A stretch of 64,000 bases of DNA from Mycolicibacterium komossense (GCF_025822605.1 NZ_JACKTY010000012.1:248001-312000); one strand, 5' to 3'. Positions 43,826 to 54,128 are shown, counted from the stretch's first letter. Made by a program: numbers and translations. The notes: generated by a model from the sequence alone, not told the origin.

Positions 43826-44215
43826 ATGAACAGCATCCAGGTGGCCGACGAGACCTTCGTCGCGATGGATGGCGTGACGGTGGGTGCGGTCATCTCCGAG
43901 CCGACCCGCTGGCGCCGCTGGTGGCCGGACCTGCACCTGCAGGTCGTAGAACAGCGCGGCGAGGCGGGTATCCGCTGGACCGTCACAGGTGCGTTGACCG
44001 GCACCATGGAGGTGTGGCTCGAGCCCATGCTCGACGGCGTCATCCTGCACTATTTCCTGCACGCCGAGCCGTCCGGCGCGGCGGCCTGGGAGTTGGCCAG
44101 GATGAATCTGGTGAAGATGAATCACAACCGCAGGGTGGCGGGTAAACGGATGGCTTTCGAGGTCAAACTCGAGCTCGAGCGCTCGCGTCCCGTCGGGGTG
44201 GCGCCGCAGCCCTGA
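43826..44215 (+). CDS. SRPBCC-like protein (Rv2186c-like)
   Basis: This 129-aa protein begins MNSIQVADETFV, has RWRRWWPDLHLQVVEQRG and GTMEVWLEPMLDGVILHYFLHAE, and ends in a basic helix. The pattern of an N-terminal strand, WRRWWPDL helix and long C-terminal helix fits a START/polyketide-cyclase-like SRPBCC fold, suggesting binding of a hydrophobic ligand. I chose ATG 43826; ATG 43820 and earlier codons are in frame. It is followed by a second SRPBCC gene and an ATPase on the same strand. Confidence 0.75.
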   Translation: MNSIQVADETFVAMDGVTVGAVISEPTRWRRWWPDLHLQVVEQRGEAGIRWTVTGALTGTMEVWLEPMLDGVILHYFLHAEPSGAAAWELARMNLVKMNHNRRVAGKRMAFEVKLELERSRPVGVAPQP

Positions 44216-44318
44216 TACTCCGGTGGTGAACTTCGGGGGAGGGTAGCGTTTCAACTTGGATACTTATGAGTCTGATGGGCTCCGCGAATTCGGCTCGGAC
44301 AGGTAGGACAACGACCAG

Positions 44319-44753
44319 GTGGCACATAAAACCGCGCAAACCATCTACATCGATGCCGATCCCGACACGGTGATGGACGTCATCGCCGACATCGGCTCGT
44401 ATCCGGAGTGGGTCAAGGAGTACCAGGAGACCGAGGTCCTGGAGACCGACGGTGCCGGCCTCCCCAAAACCGCCCGGCTGGTGCTCGACGCCGCCGTACT
44501 CAAGGACACCATGGTGCTCGCTTACGAGTGGCCGGCTGATCGCGCCTCGGTGCAGTGGTCGCTGGTGTCCAGTTCGTTGCTGAAGGCGGTGGACGGTGCA
44601 TATCGCTTGTCGCCCAAGGGATCTGGCACCGACGTCACATACGAGTTGTCGGTCGATCTGATGATCCCGATGATCGGACTGCTGAAGCGCAAGGCTGAGC
44701 GGCGGCTGACCGACTCGGCGCTGAAAGACCTGAAGAAACGAGTCGAGGGCTGA
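44319..44753 (+). CDS. SRPBCC/polyketide-cyclase-like protein (Rv2185c-like)
   Basis: This 144-aa SRPBCC protein starts with QTIYIDADPDTVMDVIADIGSYPEWVKEY, the classic Coq10/START-like N-terminus. It ends with a long amphipathic helix (LLKRKAERRLTDSALKDLKK). A lipid- or isoprenoid-sized pocket is expected. GTG 44319 lies after AGGACA. The stop codon overlaps the CTG proposed as the start of the next gene, so the two are translationally coupled. Confidence 0.88.
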   Translation: MAHKTAQTIYIDADPDTVMDVIADIGSYPEWVKEYQETEVLETDGAGLPKTARLVLDAAVLKDTMVLAYEWPADRASVQWSLVSSSLLKAVDGAYRLSPKGSGTDVTYELSVDLMIPMIGLLKRKAERRLTDSALKDLKKRVEG

Positions 44754-46012
44754 CGGAATCCAGCGAGGCCGACACTGCCGGCCGGGCCCGGATCAGCCTT
44801 TTCGTCGGCAAAGGCGGGGTCGGCAAGTCGACGCTGGCCGCGGCCACCGCCGTCCGCGAAGCCCGCGCGGGTCAACGCGTGCTGGCCATTTCCACCGATC
44901 AAGCCCATTCGCTCGGCGACGTGTTCGGCGTGCCGGTACCGCCGACCGGCGAACGGACCCCGGTGCGGGTGCTCGCCGAGATGGACCCCGGCGGATTCCT
45001 CGACGCGCTCGCACTGGACACCCTGGTGCTGCTGGAGAGCCGCTGGCGCGAGATCGCCCGCCCGCTGGGCGAACGGTTCCCGCAGTCCGAACTGGGAGAC
45101 GTTGCGCCAGAAGAACTCTCGGCTGTCCCAGGGATTCAGGAGGTACTGGGCCTGCACGAGGTGGGCGAATTGGCCGCCTCAGGACAGTGGGATCACATCG
45201 TGGTGGATTGCGCGTCGACCGCCGACGCCCTGCGGATGCTCACGCTGCCCGCCACCTTCGGGCTTTACCTGGAGCGGGCCTGGCCGCGGCACCGGCGCCT
45301 GAGCTCGGGATCGGATCCGACGTCGTCGGCCGTGGTGGATCTGTTGGAGCGCATCAGTGCGGGGGTGGAGCAGCTGTCCACTCTGCTGGCCGACGGCACC
45401 GCGGTCAGCGCGCATCTGGTGCTGACCGCCGAGCGGGTGGTGGCCGCCGAAGCGGTCCGCACCTTGGGCGCGCTAGCACTGATGGGGGTCAGCGTTGGCC
45501 AGCTGATCGTCAATCAGGTGCTGATCCAAGACGATTCTTACGAGTACCGGAACCTGCCTGATCATCCGGCATTCGACTGGTATTCCGAACGCATCGCCGA
45601 GCAGCGCACGGTGCTCGACGAACTGGGTGCGATCATCGGTGACGTCGAGTTGGTGCTGGCTCCGCACCTGGCGTGCGAGCCGATCGGGGCCAAAGCCCTG
45701 CACCAGCTGCTCGACAACGTCATCCGCCGAGACGGGTCGGCGCCCCCTGGACCGCTGCGGCCGGTAGTCGATCTGGAGTCCGGGTCGGGTTTGGAATCGG
45801 TGTACCGGATGCAGCTACAGTTGCCCCAGGTCGATTCCGGCTCGCTGACTCTGGGCCGCGTCGACGACGACTTGATCATCGGTGTGGGAGGGATGCGCCG
45901 TCGCGTTCGGCTGGCGTCCGTTCTGCGTCGGTGCGTGGTGCTCGACGCGCAGCTCAAGGGCAGTGAGCTGACCGTACGTTTTCGACCGAATCCGGAGGTG
46001 TGGCCGGCGTGA
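44750..46012 (+). CDS. ArsA/GET3-like ATPase with a CTG start
   Basis: This protein of about 420 aa belongs to the anion-transporting-ATPase group. The deviant Walker A GKGGVGKST is at residues 20-28 if translation begins at CTG 44750. ISTDQAHSLGDVFG and IVVDCASTADALRML correspond to the A' and switch motifs of ArsA. No ATG, GTG or TTG exists in this frame between the upstream stop at 44696 and the P-loop. The usual GTG 44879 would delete the P-loop. CTG overlaps the previous TGA as CTGA. It is unlikely to be an arsenite pump, since no ArsB is nearby. Confidence 0.8.
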   Translation: MTESSEADTAGRARISLFVGKGGVGKSTLAAATAVREARAGQRVLAISTDQAHSLGDVFGVPVPPTGERTPVRVLAEMDPGGFLDALALDTLVLLESRWREIARPLGERFPQSELGDVAPEELSAVPGIQEVLGLHEVGELAASGQWDHIVVDCASTADALRMLTLPATFGLYLERAWPRHRRLSSGSDPTSSAVVDLLERISAGVEQLSTLLADGTAVSAHLVLTAERVVAAEAVRTLGALALMGVSVGQLIVNQVLIQDDSYEYRNLPDHPAFDWYSERIAEQRTVLDELGAIIGDVELVLAPHLACEPIGAKALHQLLDNVIRRDGSAPPGPLRPVVDLESGSGLESVYRMQLQLPQVDSGSLTLGRVDDDLIIGVGGMRRRVRLASVLRRCVVLDAQLKGSELTVRFRPNPEVWPA

Positions 46013-46428
46013 ATGACTCTGGCTCACCCACGGGTCATGACGACCTGGGCCCGGAGTTGCGGCAGCTGGCGCAGGCCATCCTGGACCGGATCGACCCCGC
46101 GGTGCGCGGCGCGGCAGCGATGGCCGCCGCCCGGTCCGCGGGCGACCCCGGCCGGTGCCAAGTCCTCTGGTGTCCGGTATGCGCCTTGGCGGCGCTGGTG
46201 ACGGGGGAGGAGCATCCGCTACTCACCATGATCGGTGAGCACAGCGTCGCGTTGCTGACTGTGATCCGCATGATGGTCGATGGTTCCGCCATGCCCACGC
46301 CGCCCCCTGCGCCCGCACCCGAGCCGCCCGACGGCGCCCACCCGGACGGGCCGCCGGACCAGGAGCCCCCCGAGGTGCGGCCGACGACAGGGCGCTACCA
46401 GCCGATCACCATCATCGTCGAGGAGTAG
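46009..46428 (+). CDS. small CxxC protein (Rv2183c-like)
   Basis: This 139-aa protein has a helical N-terminal half with a WCPVCALAAL motif at about residues 50-60, and a Pro/Glu/Asp-rich disordered tail. It ends with a hydrophobic ITIIVEE. GTG 46009 overlaps the ATPase stop as GTGA. CxxC next to a hydrophobic helix could bind metal, but no family assignment is possible. It belongs to the SRPBCC-ATPase operon. Confidence 0.8.
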   Translation: MNDSGSPTGHDDLGPELRQLAQAILDRIDPAVRGAAAMAAARSAGDPGRCQVLWCPVCALAALVTGEEHPLLTMIGEHSVALLTVIRMMVDGSAMPTPPPAPAPEPPDGAHPDGPPDQEPPEVRPTTGRYQPITIIVEE

Positions 46429-46525
46429 TCCGGGAGCGGCGAGAGTCGCGCTGTGGTCGCATCCACACCCGGTGGGTAAAGTTGTCGCAGAGCACTGTCT
46501 GGTGCGTCCCGGAGCGGGAGGGTCC

Positions 46526-47266
46526 ATGTGGTATTGGCTGTTCAAGTATGTGTTCATGGGACCGCTGTTGACCCTACTTGGCCGGCCGAAAGTTGAAGGC
46601 TTAGAGCACGTTCCGTCCAACGGCGCGGCCATCTTGGCCAGCAACCATCTCGCCGTCGCAGACAGCTTCTATCTCCCTCTGACTGTGCGCCGGCGGATCA
46701 CGTTCCTGGCCAAGGCCGAGTACTTCACCGGCACCGGCCTCAAGGGCTGGTTCCAGCGGTGGTTCTACACCGTGGCCGGGCAGGTGCCGATCGACCGCAC
46801 CGACGCCGATTCCGCGCAGAGTGCGCTGACCACCGCTGCGCGCATCCTGGACCAGGGCAAGTTGCTCGGGATGTATCCCGAAGGCACCCGCTCGCCGGAT
46901 GGCCGGCTCTACAAGGGCAAGACCGGCCTGGCGCGCCTCGCGCTGGAGAGCGGTGTTCCCGTGATCCCGGTGGCGATGATCGGCACGGACGTCGTCAACC
47001 CGCCGGGCAGCAAGATGTGGCGATTCGGCCAGGTGACGGTCCGGTTCGGTAAGCCGATGGACTTCTCCCGCTTCGAGGGGCTGGCCGGAAACCGCTTCAT
47101 CGAACGGGCCGTCATCGACGAGGTGATCTACGAGCTGATGCAGCTCTCGGGCCAGGAGTACGTCGACTTGTACGCCGCGAGCCTCAAAAACGATGCAGCG
47201 GCTGAGGCGAATCCTGCTGCGGCGCAGCAGCCTGCCGCTCGGATTCCGGAGTCGGCGGCGGGTTGA
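46526..47266 (+). CDS. 1-acylglycerol-3-phosphate acyltransferase-like (PlsC family)
   Basis: This 246-aa membrane-associated acyltransferase has the catalytic HX4D motif at H41 and D46 (NHLAVADS) and the substrate motif PEGTRSPDG. It ends in an Ala/Pro-rich tail. It corresponds to Rv2182c, annotated as an acyltransferase of phosphatidate synthesis. Strong GGGAGGG precedes ATG 46526. It follows the SRPBCC-ATPase genes by 97 bases. The last 83 bases overlap the convergent mannosyltransferase. Confidence 0.9.
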   Translation: MWYWLFKYVFMGPLLTLLGRPKVEGLEHVPSNGAAILASNHLAVADSFYLPLTVRRRITFLAKAEYFTGTGLKGWFQRWFYTVAGQVPIDRTDADSAQSALTTAARILDQGKLLGMYPEGTRSPDGRLYKGKTGLARLALESGVPVIPVAMIGTDVVNPPGSKMWRFGQVTVRFGKPMDFSRFEGLAGNRFIERAVIDEVIYELMQLSGQEYVDLYAASLKNDAAAEANPAAAQQPAARIPESAAG

Positions 47267-48539
47267 CCCGCCGCGACGTGGCCGTCAGCCCGGCCACCGC
47301 GATCAGCGCCAGCGCCCACCACACGTAGGAACCGCCGGCCAACTGGCGCCACCACGAGGCGTCGGCCTCGTGGTGTTTGGGCATCAGGTCGAGCGGCGTC
47401 CACACCAACAGCGCCACCCCCATCACGCCGACGACGGCCAGTGCCGCGTTGCGCCGGCGGTAGGCCAGCACCGCGACGATGACGAGTGTCGGTAGCACCC
47501 AGACCCAGTGGTGGGACCACGACACCGGCGAGACCACCAGTCCGAAGAGGGCGATGCAGACCAGCGCGAGTGGTTCGGCGTCGTCGATCGATGCCTCGTC
47601 GGCCGATTTGAGCACCCGTCGGGCCGCCCACACCGTCAGCCCCAGCGCCGCGAAGCACGCGACGGTCCACAACGCGAACTGTGTTGTTTCACCGAGTTCG
47701 ATCCGGGCCAGCGCGCCGGCGATGTTCTGATTGGTGTTCAGCGCGGCACTGCCGATCCGGTCGGTATGGCGGATGGTGGTCGACCAGTACTCCACGGAAT
47801 CGCGCCATGCCAGTACCGCGCCGATCAGGGACGCGACGATGAAGGACACGAACGCGGTGACCGCGGCGCGGGTGTCGCGGCGCAGCAGGAAATACAGCAG
47901 GAACACCGCGGGGGTCAGTTTGAGCGCGATGGCCAGGCCGACCAGGATTCCGCGGGGCCACGGGGTACGGCGTGGCACACAGTCGGCGATCACCAGCGTC
48001 ATCAGGACGACGTTGATCTGGCCGAAGTCGAAGTTCGCCTGGATCGGCTCGAGATAGATCATGGCGGTGCCCACGATCGCCAGCGCCAGCCAGGAGCGTC
48101 GCAGCCAGGCCGGTTCGGAGGTGACGCCGATCCATGCCTGGGATGGGCCCCACACATCGAGTCGGTTCAGCACCAATACGGTCGAGACCACTAGAAGTAC
48201 CAGCGTCGTGCAGGTGATCGCGACACTGGCTGCGTCGAAGGACATCCAGGCGAACGGGCTGAACACGATCGCCGACAAGGGGGGATAGGTGAACGGCAAT
48301 CCCAAACCGATGGTGGTGAGGAAGGTGGCGTCACCGGCGTACAGCGACTGGCCGCCGAGCCAGGCCTGCCCGCCCATCCGGTAGACCTCGATGTCGATGC
48401 GGTACGGGAGGTGGCCGAGTACCTGCCACGCGGCGTAGATGAACACCAGCACTGACGCCGCCTGGAAGGCACGCCATGCCACGCGCCGCCAGTTGCGCCC
48501 GAGCCAACTGCCCGCGCCGGGCCACCGCCGATTACTCAT
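47184..48539 (-). CDS. GT-C alpha-1,2-mannosyltransferase of LM/LAM (Rv2181-like)
   Basis: This 451-aa polytopic enzyme belongs to the GT87-type GT-C family. About ten hydrophobic segments are visible. The first outer loop contains [17 protein letters not shown], with acidic residues expected for polyprenyl-mannose use, and [10 protein letters not shown] lies in a later segment. Rv2181 and its M. smegmatis counterpart add alpha-1,2 branches to the LM/LAM mannan core. ATG 48539 is divergent from the next gene. Its 3' end overlaps the convergent acyltransferase by 83 bases. Confidence 0.9.
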   Translation of the reverse strand: MSNRRWPGAGSWLGRNWRRVAWRAFQAASVLVFIYAAWQVLGHLPYRIDIEVYRMGGQAWLGGQSLYAGDATFLTTIGLGLPFTYPPLSAIVFSPFAWMSFDAASVAITCTTLVLLVVSTVLVLNRLDVWGPSQAWIGVTSEPAWLRRSWLALAIVGTAMIYLEPIQANFDFGQINVVLMTLVIADCVPRRTPWPRGILVGLAIALKLTPAVFLLYFLLRRDTRAAVTAFVSFIVASLIGAVLAWRDSVEYWSTTIRHTDRIGSAALNTNQNIAGALARIELGETTQFALWTVACFAALGLTVWAARRVLKSADEASIDDAEPLALVCIALFGLVVSPVSWSHHWVWVLPTLVIVAVLAYRRRNAALAVVGVMGVALLVWTPLDLMPKHHEADASWWRQLAGGSYVWWALALIAVAGLTATSRRVNPPPTPESERQAAAPQQDSPQPLHRF

Positions 48540-48620
48540 GACCCGAACAGACTATCGGTGTCGGCGCCACCGGCGGTGAATCCCACCGGCGGGAATTCTC
48601 CGCCCAGGTGGAGGTATCTT

Positions 48621-49526
48621 TTGCCCGTGGAGGACGAGTGGGATACCGATTTCAACTTCGACCTGGCGATACCGCCGGGACGGGTGCCGCTGATGTGGTG
48701 CCTGATCGCTTTTCTCCTGACGTTTTTCGTGACGCGGACGATCGTGCGGTACATCCGGGCGCATGCCGATAGCGATGCCCCCAAAAAGTGGTGGCAACCG
48801 CGCAATATCGGGCACGGGACGACACACATCCACCACGTGGTGATCGGTGTGATCCTGGTCATGGTTTCGGGATTGACCATGGTGACCCTCGCCGTTGACG
48901 GAGGGGTACCCGAATTCACGGCGGCCGCAATCTTTTTCGGAATCGGTTCCGCGCTGGTGCTTGACGAATTCGCGTTGATCCTGCATCTGCAGGACGTGTA
49001 CTGGTCAGAGGACGGTCGGACCTCGGTCGACGCAGTGTTCGCCGCCGTCGCGGTGGCGGGTCTGCTGATCCTGGGGTTCAATCCGCTGTCATTCTTCGAT
49101 ATCACCATCTGGCGCGACGACGATTCGCTCCTGTCGCGTGCGCTGGTTGTCGGCAGCGCCGCGTTCACGCTGGGGATGGCGGTGATCGTGCTGCTCAAGG
49201 GCAAGGTGTGGACCGGCCTGGTCGGCATGTTCATCGGCCCGCTGCTGATCATCGGCGCGATTCGGTTGTCACGGCCGCACGCACCGTGGGCCCGCTGGCG
49301 CTACACCACCCGGCCGAAGAAGATGCATCGCGCGCTGGAACGGGAGCGGTATCTGCGCCGACCGTTCGTGCAGGCCAATCTGTGGCTGCAGGGTGCGATC
49401 GCCGGCATGCCGCGGTTCCCGGACGACGAGGCGGTCGAGGCCGAGCTGGACCGCGAGATTCATGCCGCGCCACCGCCGGTCAATACGCCGCCGGAACCCG
49501 AACCCGCGGTACAGGCGGCTGGATAA
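48621..49526 (+). CDS. six-helix membrane protein (Rv2180c-like)
   Basis: This 301-aa integral membrane protein has an acidic N-terminus (EDEWDTDFNFDL), six hydrophobic helices and a basic cytoplasmic C-terminus with a Pro-rich end. A conserved-looking GHGTTHIHHVVIG before helix 2 and LDEFALILHL in helix 3 could bind metal. I know no function. TTG 48621 sits six bases after GGAGG; GTG 48627 is the alternative. It shares an 81-base divergent region with the mannosyltransferase and is followed closely by RNase AS. Confidence 0.8.
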   Translation: MPVEDEWDTDFNFDLAIPPGRVPLMWCLIAFLLTFFVTRTIVRYIRAHADSDAPKKWWQPRNIGHGTTHIHHVVIGVILVMVSGLTMVTLAVDGGVPEFTAAAIFFGIGSALVLDEFALILHLQDVYWSEDGRTSVDAVFAAVAVAGLLILGFNPLSFFDITIWRDDDSLLSRALVVGSAAFTLGMAVIVLLKGKVWTGLVGMFIGPLLIIGAIRLSRPHAPWARWRYTTRPKKMHRALERERYLRRPFVQANLWLQGAIAGMPRFPDDEAVEAELDREIHAAPPPVNTPPEPEPAVQAAG

Positions 49527-49537
49527 GGTGATCAGCC

Positions 49538-50047
49538 GTGCGCTACTTCTATGACACCGAGTTCATCGACAATGGGCGCACGATCGAGCTGATCTCGATC
49601 GGCGTCGCCGCCGAAGACGGCCGTGAGTACTACGCGGTGTCCACCGAATTTCCCGCCGAGCAGGCCGGGAACTGGGTCCGCACCAATGTGCTGCCCAAGC
49701 TGCCCCCGCCGTCATCGCAGTTGTGGCGTTCGCGACGCCGGATTCGGGAGGATCTCGAAGAGTTCTTCGGGATCGACGGGGACGAGCCGATCGAGCTGTG
49801 GGCGTGGGTGGCGGCCTACGACCATGTCGTCCTGTGCCAGCTGTGGGGGCCGATGACCAGCCTGCCGCCGCAGATTCCGCGGTTCACCCGCGAGCTCAGG
49901 CAGTTTTGGGAGGACCGTGGCTGCCCGCGGATGCCGCCACGGCCGCGCGACACCCACGACGCGCTGGTCGACGCGCAGCACAACCTGCGGCGTTACCAGA
50001 TCATGCGGGAGCTGGAGCACGGTTACCAGAGCTGGGAGCGGGCCTAG
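49538..50047 (+). CDS. 3'-5' exoribonuclease RNase AS (Rv2179c-like)
   Basis: This 169-aa DEDD-type exoribonuclease begins with YDTEFIDNG, where D6 and E8 are metal ligands. It continues with ELWAWVAAYDHVVLCQL and ends with PRDTHDALVDAQHNLRRY, providing the third and fourth acidic ligands and the catalytic His. M. tuberculosis Rv2179c was described as RNase AS, with preference for adenylated RNA. AAGGTGA precedes GTG 49538, 12 bases after the membrane-protein stop. Confidence 0.92.
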   Translation: MRYFYDTEFIDNGRTIELISIGVAAEDGREYYAVSTEFPAEQAGNWVRTNVLPKLPPPSSQLWRSRRRIREDLEEFFGIDGDEPIELWAWVAAYDHVVLCQLWGPMTSLPPQIPRFTRELRQFWEDRGCPRMPPRPRDTHDALVDAQHNLRRYQIMRELEHGYQSWERA

Positions 50048-50127
50048 CTCCGAGGCGGGCGAGGGACGAGCCCGGGGAGAGAGGCTGGGCCCAGAGTGCG
50101 GGCCCTGAGCTGGTTAAAGCGCGATAG

Positions 50128-51549
<1,422 letters not shown>

Positions 51550-51565
51550 TTGGGCCCAAACCTGG

Positions 51566-52702
51566 TCAGCGACTCTCGTCGACGCCGGGGGTGTGGATGG
51601 TGGCGTCGCCGCCGATACGTTTGGCATCGAACATCGCGCCGTCTGCCCGCTCGACGATGTCGTCCAGTAACGAAACGGGGTCGACGTCGGCAGTCGCGAT
51701 GTGGGCAAGGGGGATGCTGGTGACCCCGATGCTTGCCGTGATCGCCGGTTCGGCCGGACCGGCGATCGCACGCCTGACGCGGTCGGCGTTGCGCTCGGCC
51801 TCACCAGGTGCGACGAGGTCGACCACGACGAACTCCTCGCCGCCGATCCGGGCCACCAAAGCGCTGCGCCCGACGGCAGAGGTGATCTGTGCAGCGCTGC
51901 GGATCAGCACCTGGTCGCCGATCGTGTGGCCGTGGGTGTCGTTGACATCTTTGAAGCGGTCCAGGTCGACGACCATCACCGTCAGGTCGGTCGCGGCTGA
52001 AGGTTTGTCGCGCAACAGGTTTCCGACATGCAGATACAGGCCGCGCCGGTTGAGGATGCCGGTCAGTGGATCGGTGATCGAGTCGTTGGCGTCGTTGCGC
52101 AGCACCCAGATCCCGAAGTGGGTGCCCAACGGCATCGCGACGACCAGCGCCACCGACGCGAGCGTCCGCGCAGCGAAGTCGACGACACCGATATGCGCGT
52201 GTGCGCCGAACTGGACGGCGAAGGCCGTCGTCGACAGCAGTATCCACAGCGCATGTCTGGCAAGGACTTTCGGGCCGTCGAAGAACATCAGATACACCGA
52301 GATCATCGCGAACGCGTTGAACCCGAACAGGCCGAGCAGCCAACTGGCGTCCAGCACTGCCACGGCAGCTATCCCGATGTCGGCGGAGATGACGAACGTC
52401 AGCGATATCCGCCGAGACGGCCACGGTCGACAACACCACATCCACGACCAGAAGAACTGGAGCACGGCGAACAACGCCACGGCGACGCGTGATGCGGTGC
52501 TGTGCGCCGAAGGCAGCAGGACCAGCAGCGACACCACCGCATTGAATCCAGTGCCAAGGCCGATCAACATCTTGATCGCAACGGACATGGTCCGCCTGGA
52601 GAAGTACTGGACCTGTGCGGGGTAGTCGACGGGTTCACCCCACCACGAGCGGACTTGGTTGCCGAACACAGCGAACGTTCTCAACGACGTGGGCATGGCC
52701 AT
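51566..52702 (-). CDS. membrane-bound GGDEF diguanylate cyclase
   Basis: This 378-aa protein has about six transmembrane segments in its first 200 residues, a MASE-like sensor of unknown ligand. A C-terminal GGDEF domain follows with DPLTGILNRRG, VDLDRFKDVNDTHGH, active-site GGEEF at 287-291 and ADGAMFDAKRIGG. The inhibitory RxxD site is degenerate (RSAL). It should make c-di-GMP. Starts at GTG 52714, ATG 52702 and ATG 52696 are all in frame. There is no counterpart between aroG and pknL in M. tuberculosis. Confidence 0.88.
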   Translation of the reverse strand: MAMPTSLRTFAVFGNQVRSWWGEPVDYPAQVQYFSRRTMSVAIKMLIGLGTGFNAVVSLLVLLPSAHSTASRVAVALFAVLQFFWSWMWCCRPWPSRRISLTFVISADIGIAAVAVLDASWLLGLFGFNAFAMISVYLMFFDGPKVLARHALWILLSTTAFAVQFGAHAHIGVVDFAARTLASVALVVAMPLGTHFGIWVLRNDANDSITDPLTGILNRRGLYLHVGNLLRDKPSAATDLTVMVVDLDRFKDVNDTHGHTIGDQVLIRSAAQITSAVGRSALVARIGGEEFVVVDLVAPGEAERNADRVRRAIAGPAEPAITASIGVTSIPLAHIATADVDPVSLLDDIVERADGAMFDAKRIGGDATIHTPGVDESR

Positions 52703-52825
52703 GTCTCTGTGCACGGTGACAACTGCCGCTCCGAGTCAATAAAGAGCCTTCGACGCGCAGCAGATTTTGCATGCGTCTGGAAGGCAGCCCCAAGAATAGA
52801 CGTCCAGGCCGTCTCCGGTAACCGT

Positions 52826-54043
52826 CTAACTGGACAGGAGCGCGCTGAGGTTGCTACCCACGGTCCATGCCGCGGCGGCCACTGCGCCCGTCACGATCAG
52901 CACGATCGCAAGCCAGAACAGCATCATCCGGCGGCCACGGGCCCGGGCGTAGGCGAACTCGCTGATCTCGATCCCTGCGAATTGCCCAGCGGGGGAGTAG
53001 CTTTCGTCGCCACCAAGCACCGGTGCCGTCGCAGGTTCGGGCCAGTCGTCTCGGGTGAACTGCCGCGTCGGGTTACGGACCGGCTCGGCCTCGCCTACGC
53101 GGCTGCCCCCATCACGGCTGTGGTACAGCTTCGCCGAGGTGTGCTGCGCGGAGTTACGCGGCGCGGGCACCCGGAAGGCGGGCAGGTTCAGCTCGGCGGC
53201 GATCGCGTCCAAGTCGGCTTTCATCTCACGCGCGTCGGCGTACCGGTCGGCCGGGTCGCGCGCCGTCGCCCGCAGCACCAGCTCGTCGAATTGCATTGGA
53301 ACACCGTCGATCACGCTGCTAGGTGCCGCGACGTCGTTGTCCATCCGCTGGTACGCCACGGTCAGCGCGTTGTCACCGGTGAACGGTGTCACGCCGGTGA
53401 GCAGCTCGTAGGCCAGGATGCCGACGGAGTAGACGTCGCTGCGGGGGCCGGCGTTGCCGCTGCTGACCTGTTCCGGCGACAGGTACGCAGCGGTGCCGAG
53501 GATGACGCTGGTCGAGGTGATCCCCGCCTCGGCGACAGCGCGCACCAGGCCGAAGTCGGCGAGCTTGACCTCACCCTCATCGGAGATCAGCACGTTCTCC
53601 GGTTTGACGTCGCGGTGTACCAGCCCGGCTCGGTGTGCGACGGCAAGGCCGCCGAGCACCGGTCGCAGGACCGCGGCGGCGGCGTGCGGCGGCATCGGTC
53701 CGCGCTCGCGAAGCAGCTCCCGCAGGGTGCCCCCGTCGACGAGTTCCATGACCAGATAGGGCAGGCCACCCCGTTGATCTCCCGGGCCCTGGTCGTAGAT
53801 GGCCACCAGACCCGGGTCCTTGAGCCGGGCCACCGCCCTGGCCTCCAGCTGGAATCGGCTGAGGAACTGCTGGTCGCCCGCATAACGGGAATCCATCACC
53901 TTCAACGCCACCGGGCGGTCCAGCCGATTGTCGGTCCCGCGGTAGACGGTCGACATCCCACCGGTGGCGATCCTCGCCTCGACCAGGTATCGGCCGTCCA
54001 ACACGGTCCCCTCAAGAGGGTCGGTGGGCAGCGGTCCGGTCAC
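52826..54043 (-). CDS. pknL: Ser/Thr protein kinase PknL
   Basis: This 405-aa receptor-type kinase has the Gly loop IATGGMSTVYRG, catalytic K48, the HRDVKPENVL loop and DFG-type ADFGLVRA, with activation loop Thr/Ser residues (GITSTSVILGTAAY). A juxtamembrane linker leads to one transmembrane helix near the C-terminus (MMLFWLAIVLIVTGAVAAAAW). There is almost no outer domain. GTG 54043 puts the catalytic lysine at 48, as in M. tuberculosis PknL (Rv2176), and follows a perfect leaderless promoter. It is divergent from its known substrate Rv2175c. Confidence 0.94.
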   Translation of the reverse strand: MTGPLPTDPLEGTVLDGRYLVEARIATGGMSTVYRGTDNRLDRPVALKVMDSRYAGDQQFLSRFQLEARAVARLKDPGLVAIYDQGPGDQRGGLPYLVMELVDGGTLRELLRERGPMPPHAAAAVLRPVLGGLAVAHRAGLVHRDVKPENVLISDEGEVKLADFGLVRAVAEAGITSTSVILGTAAYLSPEQVSSGNAGPRSDVYSVGILAYELLTGVTPFTGDNALTVAYQRMDNDVAAPSSVIDGVPMQFDELVLRATARDPADRYADAREMKADLDAIAAELNLPAFRVPAPRNSAQHTSAKLYHSRDGGSRVGEAEPVRNPTRQFTRDDWPEPATAPVLGGDESYSPAGQFAGIEISEFAYARARGRRMMLFWLAIVLIVTGAVAAAAWTVGSNLSALLSS

Positions 54044-54049
54044 CGGGCC

Positions 54050-54077
54050 ATCGTAGGGGGCCATTCTGGGGTGACAA
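54050..54077 (-). promoter_or_regulatory. SigA-like promoter giving leaderless pknL
   Basis: On the minus strand TTGTCA (54072-54077), a 16-base spacer and TACGAT (54050-54055) are followed by six bases and GTG 54043. This supports the GTG start over the in-frame ATG 54064, which would lie between the -35 and -10. Confidence 0.65.
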
Positions 54078-54115
54078 GAAACGCCAGGACAAACGCCGGC
54101 CTGTGAACTTGGCTT

Positions 54116-54121
54116 TAGACT
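54116..54121 (+). promoter_or_regulatory. -10 element for near-leaderless Rv2175c-like gene
   Basis: TAGACT is followed by seven bases and GTG 54129. No Shine-Dalgarno is visible. Together with the pknL promoter it forms a back-to-back pair within 85 bases. Confidence 0.5.
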
Positions 54122-54128
54122 TGGCCAC

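Noticed and set aside
44879..46012. ATPase gene starting at GTG 44879
   Set aside because: This start removes the Walker A loop, which is clearly encoded in frame upstream.
52502..54106. 534-aa plus-strand open frame opposite the GGDEF gene and pknL
   Set aside because: Both minus-strand genes show intact catalytic motifs; the plus frame is a shadow.
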